Position numbers and translations under genes: made by a program
Assembly: GCA_003635195.1 (NCBI GenBank)
Contig: PYIY01000142.1
Span: 1-64,000 of the forward strand
Length of the DNA: 64,000 bases
Direction of reading: 5' to 3'
From: Candidatus Poribacteria bacterium
GTDB taxonomy: Bacteria; Poribacteria; WGA-4E; WGA-3G
Shown here: positions 17,931 to 26,307 of the stretch, piece after piece
Layout: the number at the start of each line of letters is the position of its first letter
Position numbering within the stretch: the first letter of the stretch is position 1
Notes under the pieces: model-generated
Told to the model about the DNA's origin: nothing
Seen by the model: only the letters and a program-made list of their open reading frames with translations
The model's database searches: none

Positions 17931-17959
17931 AATATATAAAAGTCCCTATCAAATGTCAA
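17931..17959 (-). promoter_or_regulatory. Sigma-70 promoter for the epimerase-oxidoreductase operon
   Basis: On the minus strand TTGACA (17959-17954) and TATATT (17936-17931) are separated by 17 bases, giving a start near 17924 and a leader of about 120 bases. The overlapping plus-strand TATAAT at 17928-17933 could serve the divergent ABC transporter gene, but no good -35 is seen for it. Confidence 0.65.
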
Positions 17960-17971
17960 GAATTTTGGGCA

Positions 17972-18847
17972 ATGTCCGGTTTAGTGAAAGGAAAAAAGGT
18001 GGAAAACCCGATCCACGGTCTGGCGGTCCGCGACGTAACGAAACATTTTTACCGAACGAAGCGGACAAAGCATAAAAAACTCCCTTTTTATCAAAAGATT
18101 TTCCAACTTTTCAAGCGAGAGAAAGAGGTTATCCGCGCAGTTGATGGCATCTCACTGGAAGTTGGCATCGGCGAAATCTATGGGATTCTCGGGGCAAACG
18201 GTTCAGGAAAATCGACGCTCATTCGCCTCATTTCGACGTTACTTCTACCCGATGCCGGGAGCATTCACGTTTTTGGAGACGATGTCGTAACACATAGTCT
18301 GAAAGTCAGACAGGCAATGAACCGTGTCTCTGTTGAAGCCTCCTTTTTTAAACGGCTCTCTTCAGCAGAAAACCTCATTTACGCCGCCCGCCTCTACGGT
18401 ATCTCTGCAGCGGAAGCCGAGCGGAAAGCGAAACGGATTTTAGAGAGACTCGGCTTCGATACGGACCGGATGGACGAGGAGATGGAGCAGCTCTCGCGCG
18501 GCATGCAACAAAAAGTAGCGATTGCGCGCGCACTGCTGACAACACCAATGCTCCTCTTGCTTGATGAACCCACAACTGGACTTGACCCGAAATCCAAGCG
18601 CGATGTACAAGCCTTTATTGAGGAGATTCGCCAAGAACGGAATGCTGTCATTGTGCTGACAACGCACGATATGGTGGAAGCCGAAAAGTTATGCGATAAA
18701 ATCGCAATTATTGATAACGGGCGGTTTATCGCGGAGGGAACTGTTGAACAACTCATCGCTAATACGGCATCTGAGAACGGCACCCCTGAAACGTTGGAAG
18801 ATGTCTTTATCGCACTAACGGGTAAGCAGATTGAGGAGGACGAATAA
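17972..18847 (+). CDS. ABC transporter ATP-binding protein (ABC-2 type exporter)
   Basis: 291 residues. Walker A is GILGANGSGKSTLIRLIS near residue 75, the signature is QLSRGMQQKVAIARAL near 175, and Walker B is LLLLDEPTTGLDPKSK near 195, with the switch His in VLTTHDMVEAEKLC. The first 45 residues are a basic extension (RTKRTKHKKLPFYQKIF) common in ABC-2 exporters of the DrrA/NatA type. The C-terminal GTPETLEDVFIALTGKQIEE is the standard end of this subfamily. The permease follows three bases after the stop, so the two subunits form one exporter. No clear Shine-Dalgarno is visible before the chosen ATG. Substrate unknown; lipid, polysaccharide or drug export are possible. Confidence 0.92.
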   Translation: MSGLVKGKKVENPIHGLAVRDVTKHFYRTKRTKHKKLPFYQKIFQLFKREKEVIRAVDGISLEVGIGEIYGILGANGSGKSTLIRLISTLLLPDAGSIHVFGDDVVTHSLKVRQAMNRVSVEASFFKRLSSAENLIYAARLYGISAAEAERKAKRILERLGFDTDRMDEEMEQLSRGMQQKVAIARALLTTPMLLLLDEPTTGLDPKSKRDVQAFIEEIRQERNAVIVLTTHDMVEAEKLCDKIAIIDNGRFIAEGTVEQLIANTASENGTPETLEDVFIALTGKQIEEDE

Positions 18848-18850
18848 GCA

Positions 18851-19657
18851 ATGCTGAGTCTGCTACGCGAGACGATTGTTTCCTATGCTTTCATTGAACG
18901 GAACTTTAATCTGCTGAAGCGGTATCTGAGTTGGGAAATACTCTTTTTCAGTTATTCCATCGTCAACGCCCTAACGATCGGCTTGATTATGGTCGGACGC
19001 GGCAGCAGTAAAGATGTGCTTTATCTCGTCATCGGTGCATTAATCTGGGGGTTTCTCTCAATTATGATGCGCGAGGTCAGCGATGCGATTACGTGGGAAC
19101 GCTGGGAAGGCACGATAGAATATACCTTTATGGCACCGATCTATCGCATCACACATCTCGTCGGGTCTTGCTTCTTTGCGATCTTATACGGACTCTTGCG
19201 AACAGCCTTAGTATTGGCGATAATGCCACTCTTTTTTGGTGAACACATCGACTTAAGGAACGCGAATTGGCTGACAATGGTGGTCACCGTTGCGGTCTCA
19301 AGTCTCTCTTTTATCGGGATCGGTCTGATGGCAGCGATTTTTCCGTTACTCTCACCGGAAAAGGGGCAAGCCGCAACGGGTATTATCCAGTCAATGTTGT
19401 TGTTAGTTTCCGGTATTTATTATGAAATTGAGGTTTTACCGGTATGGCTTCAGCCGATTTCTAAAATCTCGCCTGCGACCTACACACTCAAATCCATTCG
19501 TGCAGCGATGCTGGATAACGCACCCGTTGAAAGCCAGTTAGGGAATCTGTTTCTATTACTCATCATCGGTCTTCTGCTCATCCCTCTTGGGTTTTGGGTT
19601 TTCCATCTCGGTGAGAAGTATGCCAAACGCGTGGGGCGGTTAAAAAGAAGTGGATAG
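18851..19657 (+). CDS. ABC-2 type transporter permease
   Basis: 268 residues with about six membrane segments: ILFFSYSIVNALTIGLIMVG, VLYLVIGALIWGFLSIMM, FFAILYGLLRTALVLAIMPL, MVVTVAVSSLSFIGIGLMAA, GIIQSMLLLVSGIYYEIEVL and NLFLLLIIGLLLIPLGFWVF. The loop ISGIYYEIEVLPVWLQPISK with following SPATYTLKSIRAAM is the hallmark of ABC-2 permeases (PF01061/PF12698 type), where the segment before the last helix reads P-x-W-x-x-x-S-x-x-x-P. It is coupled to the ATPase gene with a 3-base gap. It works as a homodimer or with an unseen partner in the inner membrane. Confidence 0.9.
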   Translation: MLSLLRETIVSYAFIERNFNLLKRYLSWEILFFSYSIVNALTIGLIMVGRGSSKDVLYLVIGALIWGFLSIMMREVSDAITWERWEGTIEYTFMAPIYRITHLVGSCFFAILYGLLRTALVLAIMPLFFGEHIDLRNANWLTMVVTVAVSSLSFIGIGLMAAIFPLLSPEKGQAATGIIQSMLLLVSGIYYEIEVLPVWLQPISKISPATYTLKSIRAAMLDNAPVESQLGNLFLLLIIGLLLIPLGFWVFHLGEKYAKRVGRLKRSG

Positions 19658-19720
19658 GCTGTTAGAGTTGTTTGTAGTCGTGCTACTTATAGCACGTCCG
19701 TAAATTACCCAATTAAATTT

Positions 19721-19840
19721 AGGACTTACGCACTGCTTCTTAAAGTCCCCCTGATAAGGGGGATTTAGGGGGTTAAGAATAAGGAAAATATGCTTTTCTG
19801 GGGCTAAATATCCGATATTTGCTCAGTTTGCGTAAGTCCT
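19721..19840 (+). repeat. MITE copy 1 (AGGACTTACGCA family), 120 bp, complete
   Basis: It starts AGGACTTACGCA and ends TGCGTAAGTCCT, a perfect 12-bp terminal inverted repeat. The interior has the sequence TTAAAGTCCCCCTGATAAGG, then GGGATTTAGGGGGTT and a TATCCGATATTT motif. It lies between the ABC exporter and the Tricorn gene and has no coding capacity. Confidence 0.85.
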
Positions 19841-19888
19841 GTAAATTCTTAAATTGTAAACCCTACTATATTTAGCACGGAGGCGTCA

Positions 19889-22800
19889 ATGTCAGGATAT
19901 TATAGGTCCCCAACAATTTGTGGGGATACCATTGTTTTTGTATGTGAGGATGATTTATGGACAGTTCCAGTTGAAGGCGGTGTCGCTCGACGGCTCACCT
20001 CGAATCTCGGTGCCGCAGGCTCACCACGTTTATCGCCGGATGGTGAATTGCTCGCTTTTTCAGGGCGCGACGAGGGACCATCAGAAGTCTATGTTATGCC
20101 TGCCCTCGGTGGTGAAGCGAAACGGATCACTTATCAGGGAAGCAATGTGTCTATTGTCGATTGGGAGGCTAATGGAGAAGATATTCTCTATTCAAGCGGA
20201 GCGGGGTTAGCGTTCGATCCGTGGATATGGAAAGTTTCTTCAGAGGGCGGGGAACCGCAACGTCTACCTTACGGTCCCGCAAACCACATCGGTTTTGGCA
20301 AGAGCGGCGGTGTTATTATCGGGCGATTGACACGGGAACCCGCACGCTGGAAACGCTATCGCGGCGGCACAGCAGGGCAACTCTGGATAGATATTGAAGG
20401 CAGCGGACAATTTCAACCTCTTAAACCCGTAGATAGCAATTTCACGACACCCATGTGGATCGGTGAGCGTATCTATTTTATTTCTGACCACGAGGGGGTT
20501 GGGAATATCTATTCCTGTCTGCCTACCGGTGAGGATGTTCAACGCCACACACATCAGGATACGTACTACTGCCGTTTAGCGCAAACCGATGGCACGCGTA
20601 TTGTTTATCACGCTGGCGCGGACCTGTTTGTTTATGATCTTGAGAGCGACACGGAAAACCAAGTTGATGTCGAATTCCGAAGTCCACGCATCCAGCGACA
20701 ACGCAAATTCGTCCAGGCATCGGCGTACCTACAAGAGTTTACCCCAACGCCAGACGGTCACGCATTAGGGATAACAGTACGCGGTAAACTCTTTACAATG
20801 GCGAATTGGGAAGGCGCAGTCCTTCAACACGGTGCGCGTGATGGGACGCGCTATCGCTTAACACAGTGGCTCAACGACGGTAAACGTCTTGTTACGCTCT
20901 CGGATGCTGAAGGTGAAGAGGCACTTGAGATTCACACCCGTGATGATAGTGCTGACATCATCCGCCTGAGCGATCTTGATATTGGACATGCGCGCGAACT
21001 TTCGGTCTCGCCACAAACTGAGAGCGATGAAAATGACAGTGTGCTACTTGTTAACCACCGTTTTGAGTTGCTGCACGTTGATTTGGAGACATACGAACTG
21101 CGTGTGCTTGATAAAGGGCATTACCACAGCATTCGTGGCGCAGCTTGGTCGCCTGATGGCAAGTGGTGTGCATATAGCTTCGCACCAACAGAGACGACCC
21201 GTTCAATAAAACTCTGCAAAATTGAAACAGGTGAGACATGGCTCGTCACTGAACCTGAATTCAGCGATTTCGCGCCTGCGTGGGACCCAGACGGGAAATA
21301 CCTCTATTTTCTCTCCTATCGCGAATTCAACCCGGTCTACGACGCGCTTCACTTCGATCTCGGTTTTCCTACGGCGATGCGTCCGTTATTGGTAACCCTG
21401 CAGAAGGAATTGGGCAATCCATTTGTGCCGGAACCCCGTCCGCTTGAAGAGGAGAAGGAGGATAAGGACAAAGAGGGTGAAGAAGAAAAGCAGGATGACA
21501 GTGATAAGGCATCAGACGAGAAATCTGAAAAGAAGAAGGATAAGTCCGAACCGATTACCATAGATTTAGACGGGATTTCGCAACGCGTCGTCGCGTTCCC
21601 TTATCCACGTGGACGTTACGGACAGATTGCTGGGATCGAAGGCAAGGTGATTTTTACCGCATTTCCGGGGGAAGATACACCGTCCAGTAGCGATAGCAGT
21701 GGCGGACCCAGGGGCACCCTCCACGTCTACGATTTCAAGGAACAGAAAAAGGATACGCTTGTCTCAGGTATTGAGGGCTTTCGACTCTCCCGTGACAGCA
21801 AGACACTCGTTTATGTGACTGGAAACCGTTTGCGTGTTATCAGGGCGGGCAAGAAGGTGGAGTCAGAGAAACCCGAAAGTAGAGGCGGTCCGAACCGACA
21901 AACGGGTTGGATAGACCTCAATCGTATCAAAGCCTCTATTGTGCCGACAGCCGAATGGCACCAGATGTACCGCGAGGCGTGGCGACTCCAGCGTGATTTT
22001 TTCTGGACGGAGGATATGTCCGGTGTAGATTGGGAGCATGTGTATCAGCGTTATTTGCCGCTCCTGGATCGGATCGCAACGCGCGGTGAATTTTCGGACC
22101 TGATGTGGGAGATGCAGGGTGAGCTTGGCACCTCACATGCGTATGAAATGGGTGGCGATTACCGGAGTTCACCAAACTACGCGCAAGGGTTTCTTGGTGC
22201 AGACTACGCCTACGATGCAAAGAACGACGGGTATCGCATCACGCACATTCCACAGGGCGATGCTTGGGAAGCCTCGAAAGATTCACCCCTCAACGCACCC
22301 GGGGTTAACGTCAGCGAAGGCGATATTCTGATCGCTGTCGGTGGGCAGCGGGTCAGCGAGACCGTTTCACCGGGCGAGTTACTCGTGAATCTCGCGAATC
22401 AGGAAGTCCAAGCGACATTCCAAAACGCGGACGATGGCGAAAAACGGATCGTTACGCTGAAAGTGCTCGGCGGTGAGCATGAACTCCGGTATCGTGAGTG
22501 GGTGTCTCAAAACCGACGGTACGTCCACGAAAAAACGGATGGCAAAGTCGGGTATGTCCATATTCCTGACATGGGACGGCGTGGGTATGCGGAGTTTCAC
22601 CGCGGTTTTCTCGCCGAAGTGAGTTATCCCGGTTTGTTGATTGATGTGCGCTACAACGGCGGTGGACATGTTTCGCAGCTGCTTTTAGAGAAGTTGGCGC
22701 GGCGTCGGATTGGGTATGACGTGCCGCGTTGGGGGACACCGCATCCGTATCCAGATGCCTCTGTTTTGGGGCCGATGGTTGCTGTCACCAACGAGAACGC

Positions 22801-23164
22801 GGGTTCCGATGGTGATATTTTCTCACACTGTTTCAAACTGATGGAGTTAGGCTTGCTTATCGGCAAGCGGACGTGGGGTGGTGTTATCGGTATCTCCCCG
22901 CATCATCCGTTTGTAGATGGTGGTGGAACGACGCAACCGGAGTATTCTTTCTGGTTCGTTGATGTCGGTTGGAACGTTGAGAACTACGGCACTGACCCGG
23001 ATATTGAGGTAGATTATCGTCCGCAGGACTATATCACGGACAGTGATCCGCAGCTCGACCGCGCAATCGAGGAACTCCTCCGACAGATGGAGGAGAACCC
23101 ACCCGAACTCCCCGATTTCGGTGAGCGTCCGCGTTTGACGTTGCCCACACTTCCGAAAGCATGA
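19889..23164 (+). CDS. Tricorn protease homologue (S41 family)
   Basis: 1,091 residues; GGAGG lies five bases before the ATG. Residues 1-300 are a beta-propeller of TolB/WD40-like blades (GAAGSPRLSPDGELLAFSGR), residues 320-510 a second propeller, then a Glu/Lys-rich unstructured insert near 515-555 (about 40 residues). The Tricorn core domains follow: helical C1 (WHQMYREAWRLQRDFFWTED), PDZ (VSEGDILIAVGGQRVSETVS) and the S41 protease C2 domain. Catalytic candidates are His in GELGTSHAYEMGGD near 750 and Ser near 973 in TNENAGSDGDIFSH, followed by the Asp, as in Thermoplasma Tricorn. Length matches the family. Tricorn degrades oligopeptides made by upstream proteases. No signal peptide, so it is cytoplasmic. 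The acidic insert is unusual. Confidence 0.93.
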   Translation: MSGYYRSPTICGDTIVFVCEDDLWTVPVEGGVARRLTSNLGAAGSPRLSPDGELLAFSGRDEGPSEVYVMPALGGEAKRITYQGSNVSIVDWEANGEDILYSSGAGLAFDPWIWKVSSEGGEPQRLPYGPANHIGFGKSGGVIIGRLTREPARWKRYRGGTAGQLWIDIEGSGQFQPLKPVDSNFTTPMWIGERIYFISDHEGVGNIYSCLPTGEDVQRHTHQDTYYCRLAQTDGTRIVYHAGADLFVYDLESDTENQVDVEFRSPRIQRQRKFVQASAYLQEFTPTPDGHALGITVRGKLFTMANWEGAVLQHGARDGTRYRLTQWLNDGKRLVTLSDAEGEEALEIHTRDDSADIIRLSDLDIGHARELSVSPQTESDENDSVLLVNHRFELLHVDLETYELRVLDKGHYHSIRGAAWSPDGKWCAYSFAPTETTRSIKLCKIETGETWLVTEPEFSDFAPAWDPDGKYLYFLSYREFNPVYDALHFDLGFPTAMRPLLVTLQKELGNPFVPEPRPLEEEKEDKDKEGEEEKQDDSDKASDEKSEKKKDKSEPITIDLDGISQRVVAFPYPRGRYGQIAGIEGKVIFTAFPGEDTPSSSDSSGGPRGTLHVYDFKEQKKDTLVSGIEGFRLSRDSKTLVYVTGNRLRVIRAGKKVESEKPESRGGPNRQTGWIDLNRIKASIVPTAEWHQMYREAWRLQRDFFWTEDMSGVDWEHVYQRYLPLLDRIATRGEFSDLMWEMQGELGTSHAYEMGGDYRSSPNYAQGFLGADYAYDAKNDGYRITHIPQGDAWEASKDSPLNAPGVNVSEGDILIAVGGQRVSETVSPGELLVNLANQEVQATFQNADDGEKRIVTLKVLGGEHELRYREWVSQNRRYVHEKTDGKVGYVHIPDMGRRGYAEFHRGFLAEVSYPGLLIDVRYNGGGHVSQLLLEKLARRRIGYDVPRWGTPHPYPDASVLGPMVAVTNENAGSDGDIFSHCFKLMELGLLIGKRTWGGVIGISPHHPFVDGGGTTQPEYSFWFVDVGWNVENYGTDPDIEVDYRPQDYITDSDPQLDRAIEELLRQMEENPPELPDFGERPRLTLPTLPKA

Positions 23165-23343
23165 TATGATATGCATAATGGATAATTTTCTGTGAGTGTA
23201 CTTTCTAAACGTTCTTCTCGCCTTATGCAGTTGGAAAGTACACCTACACGAAAACAGCATTGAAGCTTAGGTAAAAGGTTTTGCCAACTGCACATCAACT
23301 TTAGAAAATTCGCCACACATACAATTCCGGGAGGTAGATGCAG

Positions 23344-23799
23344 ATGAATATATTAGAGATGCCTGATTCTAAGATTTATAAACTCGGGATCGCAACGCTC
23401 GTGGAACACCTTGGACGTGATGAAACAACACGGTTTCTCAGCATCTGTAAACCGCGTGAGGCCCCTGTTGAAGTGAGTGGACAGACACTTTCCCATACTG
23501 AAATGGAAAAGATTGAGAAAAAAATCTATAAGGCTTATGGAGCGAAACTGCCTGTATCTCATAGAGATCTCAGTCAAATGTCTGACATAGCTTTTTACGA
23601 GTTGGCACTTAATATTATCTTGGAGCAGCTGGGACCCGTCGGAATGATGCGCTTTATCGGAATACGCAGACCCGGCACCGGTGATTATACGGCTGAACGC
23701 CATCGGTGGCTGGATAAACTCGACCGGAAAACAATCCTTGAAGGAATTCAGGAGGTAGAAAAAGAAATCAAGGCAACACAGATAAGACATCCGAAATAG
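23344..23799 (+). CDS. Small duplicated-repeat protein, candidate antitoxin for the PIN protein
   Basis: 151 residues from the ATG at 23344 (GGAGG nine bases upstream; an ATG two codons earlier is also possible). It is built from two related units, near residues 10-35 (LGIATLVEHLGRDETTRFL) and 85-110 (LALNIILEQLGPVGMMRFI), so it arose by internal duplication. Each unit has a Leu-Gly turn followed by a Met/Thr-x-Arg-Phe motif. No family is recognised. It ends eight bases before a PIN-domain gene on the same strand, the usual antitoxin-toxin order, and this is the only basis for the antitoxin suggestion. Confidence 0.7.
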   Translation: MNILEMPDSKIYKLGIATLVEHLGRDETTRFLSICKPREAPVEVSGQTLSHTEMEKIEKKIYKAYGAKLPVSHRDLSQMSDIAFYELALNIILEQLGPVGMMRFIGIRRPGTGDYTAERHRWLDKLDRKTILEGIQEVEKEIKATQIRHPK

Positions 23800-23807
23800 G
23801 GAAACAG

Positions 23808-24260
23808 ATGAAAATTTATCTGGATACATGCTGCTTAAACCGTCTTTCTGATCGCCAGATTCACGAGCGGATTCGCCAGGAAACAGAGGCTGTGAACATA
23901 ATGTTATCGAATTTTCGCACAAAACGCTGGCATTGGATTTCTAGCAGCATTCTGCAATTTGAAATTAACCAGAACCCTGATTTAGATCAACGTGTTGCCT
24001 TAACGACTTTGCTACAATTGGGGCATCAAACCATCTTCGTTGGTGGCGAAGAAATATTGAGAGGCGAAGAACTTGAAGGCCTAGGATTCAAAGAATTGGA
24101 TGCCTTGCATATTGCCTGTGCCGAAAGCGGCAACGCAGATATCCTTCTCACAACCGATGACCGGATGTTAAGACGCGCGAAACGCTACCGCGCACAACTT
24201 CGAGTCCGCGTCGAAAATCCATATACGTGGTTACAGGAGATAAATTGGCAGATGTTTTAG
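23808..24260 (+). CDS. PIN-domain ribonuclease, candidate VapC-like toxin
   Basis: 150 residues. PIN-domain acidic residues are visible: Asp6 in MKIYLDTCCLNRLSD, a Glu near residue 49 in SSSILQFEINQNP, then Asp and Asp in FKELDALHIACAE near 100 and LLTTDDRMLRR near 122. The spacing matches single-domain PIN toxins, which cut RNA using two Mg2+. LDTCCLNR in place of the usual LDTNVLxR is common in the DUF4411/PIN-like subgroup. The partner gene ends eight bases upstream. Cellular role as toxin is inferred from pairing and size. Confidence 0.8.
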   Translation: MKIYLDTCCLNRLSDRQIHERIRQETEAVNIMLSNFRTKRWHWISSSILQFEINQNPDLDQRVALTTLLQLGHQTIFVGGEEILRGEELEGLGFKELDALHIACAESGNADILLTTDDRMLRRAKRYRAQLRVRVENPYTWLQEINWQMF

Positions 24261-24310
24261 ACATTTACCTCTACTGAAAGTGGAATAGGATACGTATGGT
24301 AATTCTTGGC

Positions 24311-24345
24311 AGCCCCCGAGTGCTACACGCGCATTCGGGGGCTTT
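24311..24345 (+). terminator. Rho-independent-like terminator after the PIN pair
   Basis: AGCCCCCGAGTG and CATTCGGGGGCT form an 11-12 bp stem with one mismatch around a 9-base loop, then TTT. It lies 50 bases after the PIN stop. Confidence 0.6.
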
Positions 24346-24504
24346 GCGTGCTGTATTTGGCGAAAATCTGAAGCGAGAAATTTGACATTAATCAATGAGT
24401 GTGATACCATATTGGAAATAATTGCAGGGATTTCTACCATATTGGTTAGGAACTGACACTTTGCACCTCTACTTCTACTCAGGAGCAATAGGAGTAATAC
24501 TAAT

Positions 24505-24621
24505 AGGACTTACGCATTCCCTCTTAAAGTCCCTGATAAGGCGGATTTAGGGGGTTTAAAGAACGAAATTACCGCTTTTTGCGCCTCAATGTCCGATATT
24601 TGTTCAATTTGCGTAAGTCCT
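24505..24621 (+). repeat. MITE copy 2 (AGGACTTACGCA family), 117 bp, complete
   Basis: Ends AGGACTTACGCA and TGCGTAAGTCCT are intact. The interior keeps TTAAAGTCCCTGATAAGGCG, TTTAGGGGGTTTAAAG and the ATGTCCGATATTTG motif. Same orientation as copy 1. It lies directly upstream of the NurA-HerA-TGT module and could supply or block promoter activity. Confidence 0.85.
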
Positions 24622-24653
24622 GATTAAATATTGGCACTATAGGAATAGAATAT

Positions 24654-26294
24654 ATGAATGAACAACTTTCTCATCCTTTTATGAATGATGCAGCCTTTAG
24701 AGACGCTGAAAAACGTGTTTTGGGAAATATTCTTACACAATTTGAAGAACTGTCTGATGATGGGCTTGAGGAACTGGTTAAAACGAACGTGGATTTTATA
24801 GGAAATGATCATATCAGAAAGATTATTGGAACCACTTATAAGAAAAAAATCGAATCCATTGAGTATACTATTGGAAGTTCAAATTTTAATGAGGAAATCC
24901 TATCAAATACCTGTGCAAAGATGGAAGGAAAATGGGTAATTTCGGTTGATGAATCAATGGTGGATACAGAAAATTTTGTCGGTGAAGTCGTGTACAGACA
25001 TAGTTGTGCATTCGGATATAAAATCCCAAAAACCTCAGAGGGAGAAACTGTGCCAAAGGAAGAAAGGGTCCTGGCAGTTTCATCAATTCTACGACTCCAA
25101 GATGAGGAAGATTTTGATAGGAAAATGGCACTCTTAACGTACATGCTCAACTTGTACGTTGCTTTTTATACTGCAAAGATTCTTCAGTCTCGGAATCAAC
25201 CTATATACGCTGTGATTTTGCATGGACCGCTAATCCGATTAATTTCTCCATTTTTGAATCTGATTTTTCGGAAGGAAGATATCAAAAAGATCGTTACTGC
25301 TGATACTGAACCACTAATAAATGCTTCTGATGAAATAAAAACTATTGCTAACGGGGGGTTGTTAGACTCAATAGTGAGTGAATCAACCTATCAAAACATG
25401 TTGGATAAATTTATCAACCTATTTCATAACGATACAGAAGTGGAAAAAGCTCAAAAGAGGATTGATAAAGAGGACATATCGGGAATAGGTTTTTATTTTT
25501 CCCTACTCAGAAAGTTATCTGATCTTGCTAAAGAGATGAATTTTCACCTAATAGGTTGTGTAGAAAATCCTCGTTCAACAGAATATTCAAAGTTGTATGT
25601 TCAGTATCAAATTGAAAATTTCATTCAAGATTCGGGTAACGAGGAAACTCTGCGCAAGTTATTTGATGTTTACGGCGTTAACTTTGATAAAGGACATATC
25701 AAGGAAAAGTTCCGGGACTTAGTTGATATAGCAGGTTGGGATGATGAAATGATCCATGCTTTTTCACTGAACTTTGATGACAAACAGTCAGTCCTATCGG
25801 AATTCACCCGACCTGTGCCAATCCGTAGATACTTTACATGCAGGCAGAATCGGAATATCTTTGGATTTAAGTTTGGGTCTTCATCTTTTACTGAAGCTGT
25901 ATCACGGGAAGGATACATTGGTGAGATTGTAGATACTCTGTACCCTTTTGAAGACTATAGGATATTAATGAGTTTCGTTCGGACGAGTGCCCTTAAGGCT
26001 CCAATTCGAGTGGAATTCCTAGAGCAAGGAAGAGAAGATAATTGGAAAGAGGTATTGGCCTCGATTTATATCTCAAGTCTTCCGTACGGCAGTTACGGGT
26101 TACCAATATTTTTGTATTATGCAGATAAAATGGTGCGAATGCCGAAAGAAATTATATCAGTAGTTACTGAATCATACCTTGTTGAACAGGCAACGAGAGC
26201 TTTGCATCAACTCGGATTGAGTGATGTAAAGTTAAGGGATGTTTTTTTAAGTGTCACCCGGAAGTTTAGAAGAGACTTTTATGAACGAGGGTGA
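24654..26294 (+). CDS. nurA: NurA-like nuclease
   Basis: 546 residues. The NurA fold (RNase H-like) is seen from WVISVDESMVDTENFVGEVV near residue 97, where the VD-x-S Asp is the first metal ligand, through AVILHGPLIRLISPF near 185 and IGCVENPRSTEYSKLY near 300. NurA is a 5'-3' exonuclease and ssDNA endonuclease that works in a ring with the HerA translocase. At 546 residues it is longer than archaeal NurA (about 350), with extra N- and C-terminal segments. The HerA gene starts 13 bases after the stop. Bacterial HerA-NurA pairs act in phage defence (for instance with Sir2 or DUF4297 partners), so a defence or DNA-processing role is likely. Confidence 0.75.
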   Translation: MNEQLSHPFMNDAAFRDAEKRVLGNILTQFEELSDDGLEELVKTNVDFIGNDHIRKIIGTTYKKKIESIEYTIGSSNFNEEILSNTCAKMEGKWVISVDESMVDTENFVGEVVYRHSCAFGYKIPKTSEGETVPKEERVLAVSSILRLQDEEDFDRKMALLTYMLNLYVAFYTAKILQSRNQPIYAVILHGPLIRLISPFLNLIFRKEDIKKIVTADTEPLINASDEIKTIANGGLLDSIVSESTYQNMLDKFINLFHNDTEVEKAQKRIDKEDISGIGFYFSLLRKLSDLAKEMNFHLIGCVENPRSTEYSKLYVQYQIENFIQDSGNEETLRKLFDVYGVNFDKGHIKEKFRDLVDIAGWDDEMIHAFSLNFDDKQSVLSEFTRPVPIRRYFTCRQNRNIFGFKFGSSSFTEAVSREGYIGEIVDTLYPFEDYRILMSFVRTSALKAPIRVEFLEQGREDNWKEVLASIYISSLPYGSYGLPIFLYYADKMVRMPKEIISVVTESYLVEQATRALHQLGLSDVKLRDVFLSVTRKFRRDFYERG

Positions 26295-26307
26295 GGGAGA
26301 AAAATTA

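Noticed and set aside
26251..26307. GTG start of herA overlapping nurA by 44 bases
   Set aside because: The ATG at 26308 has a good ribosome site and starts exactly at the HAS-barrel strand.
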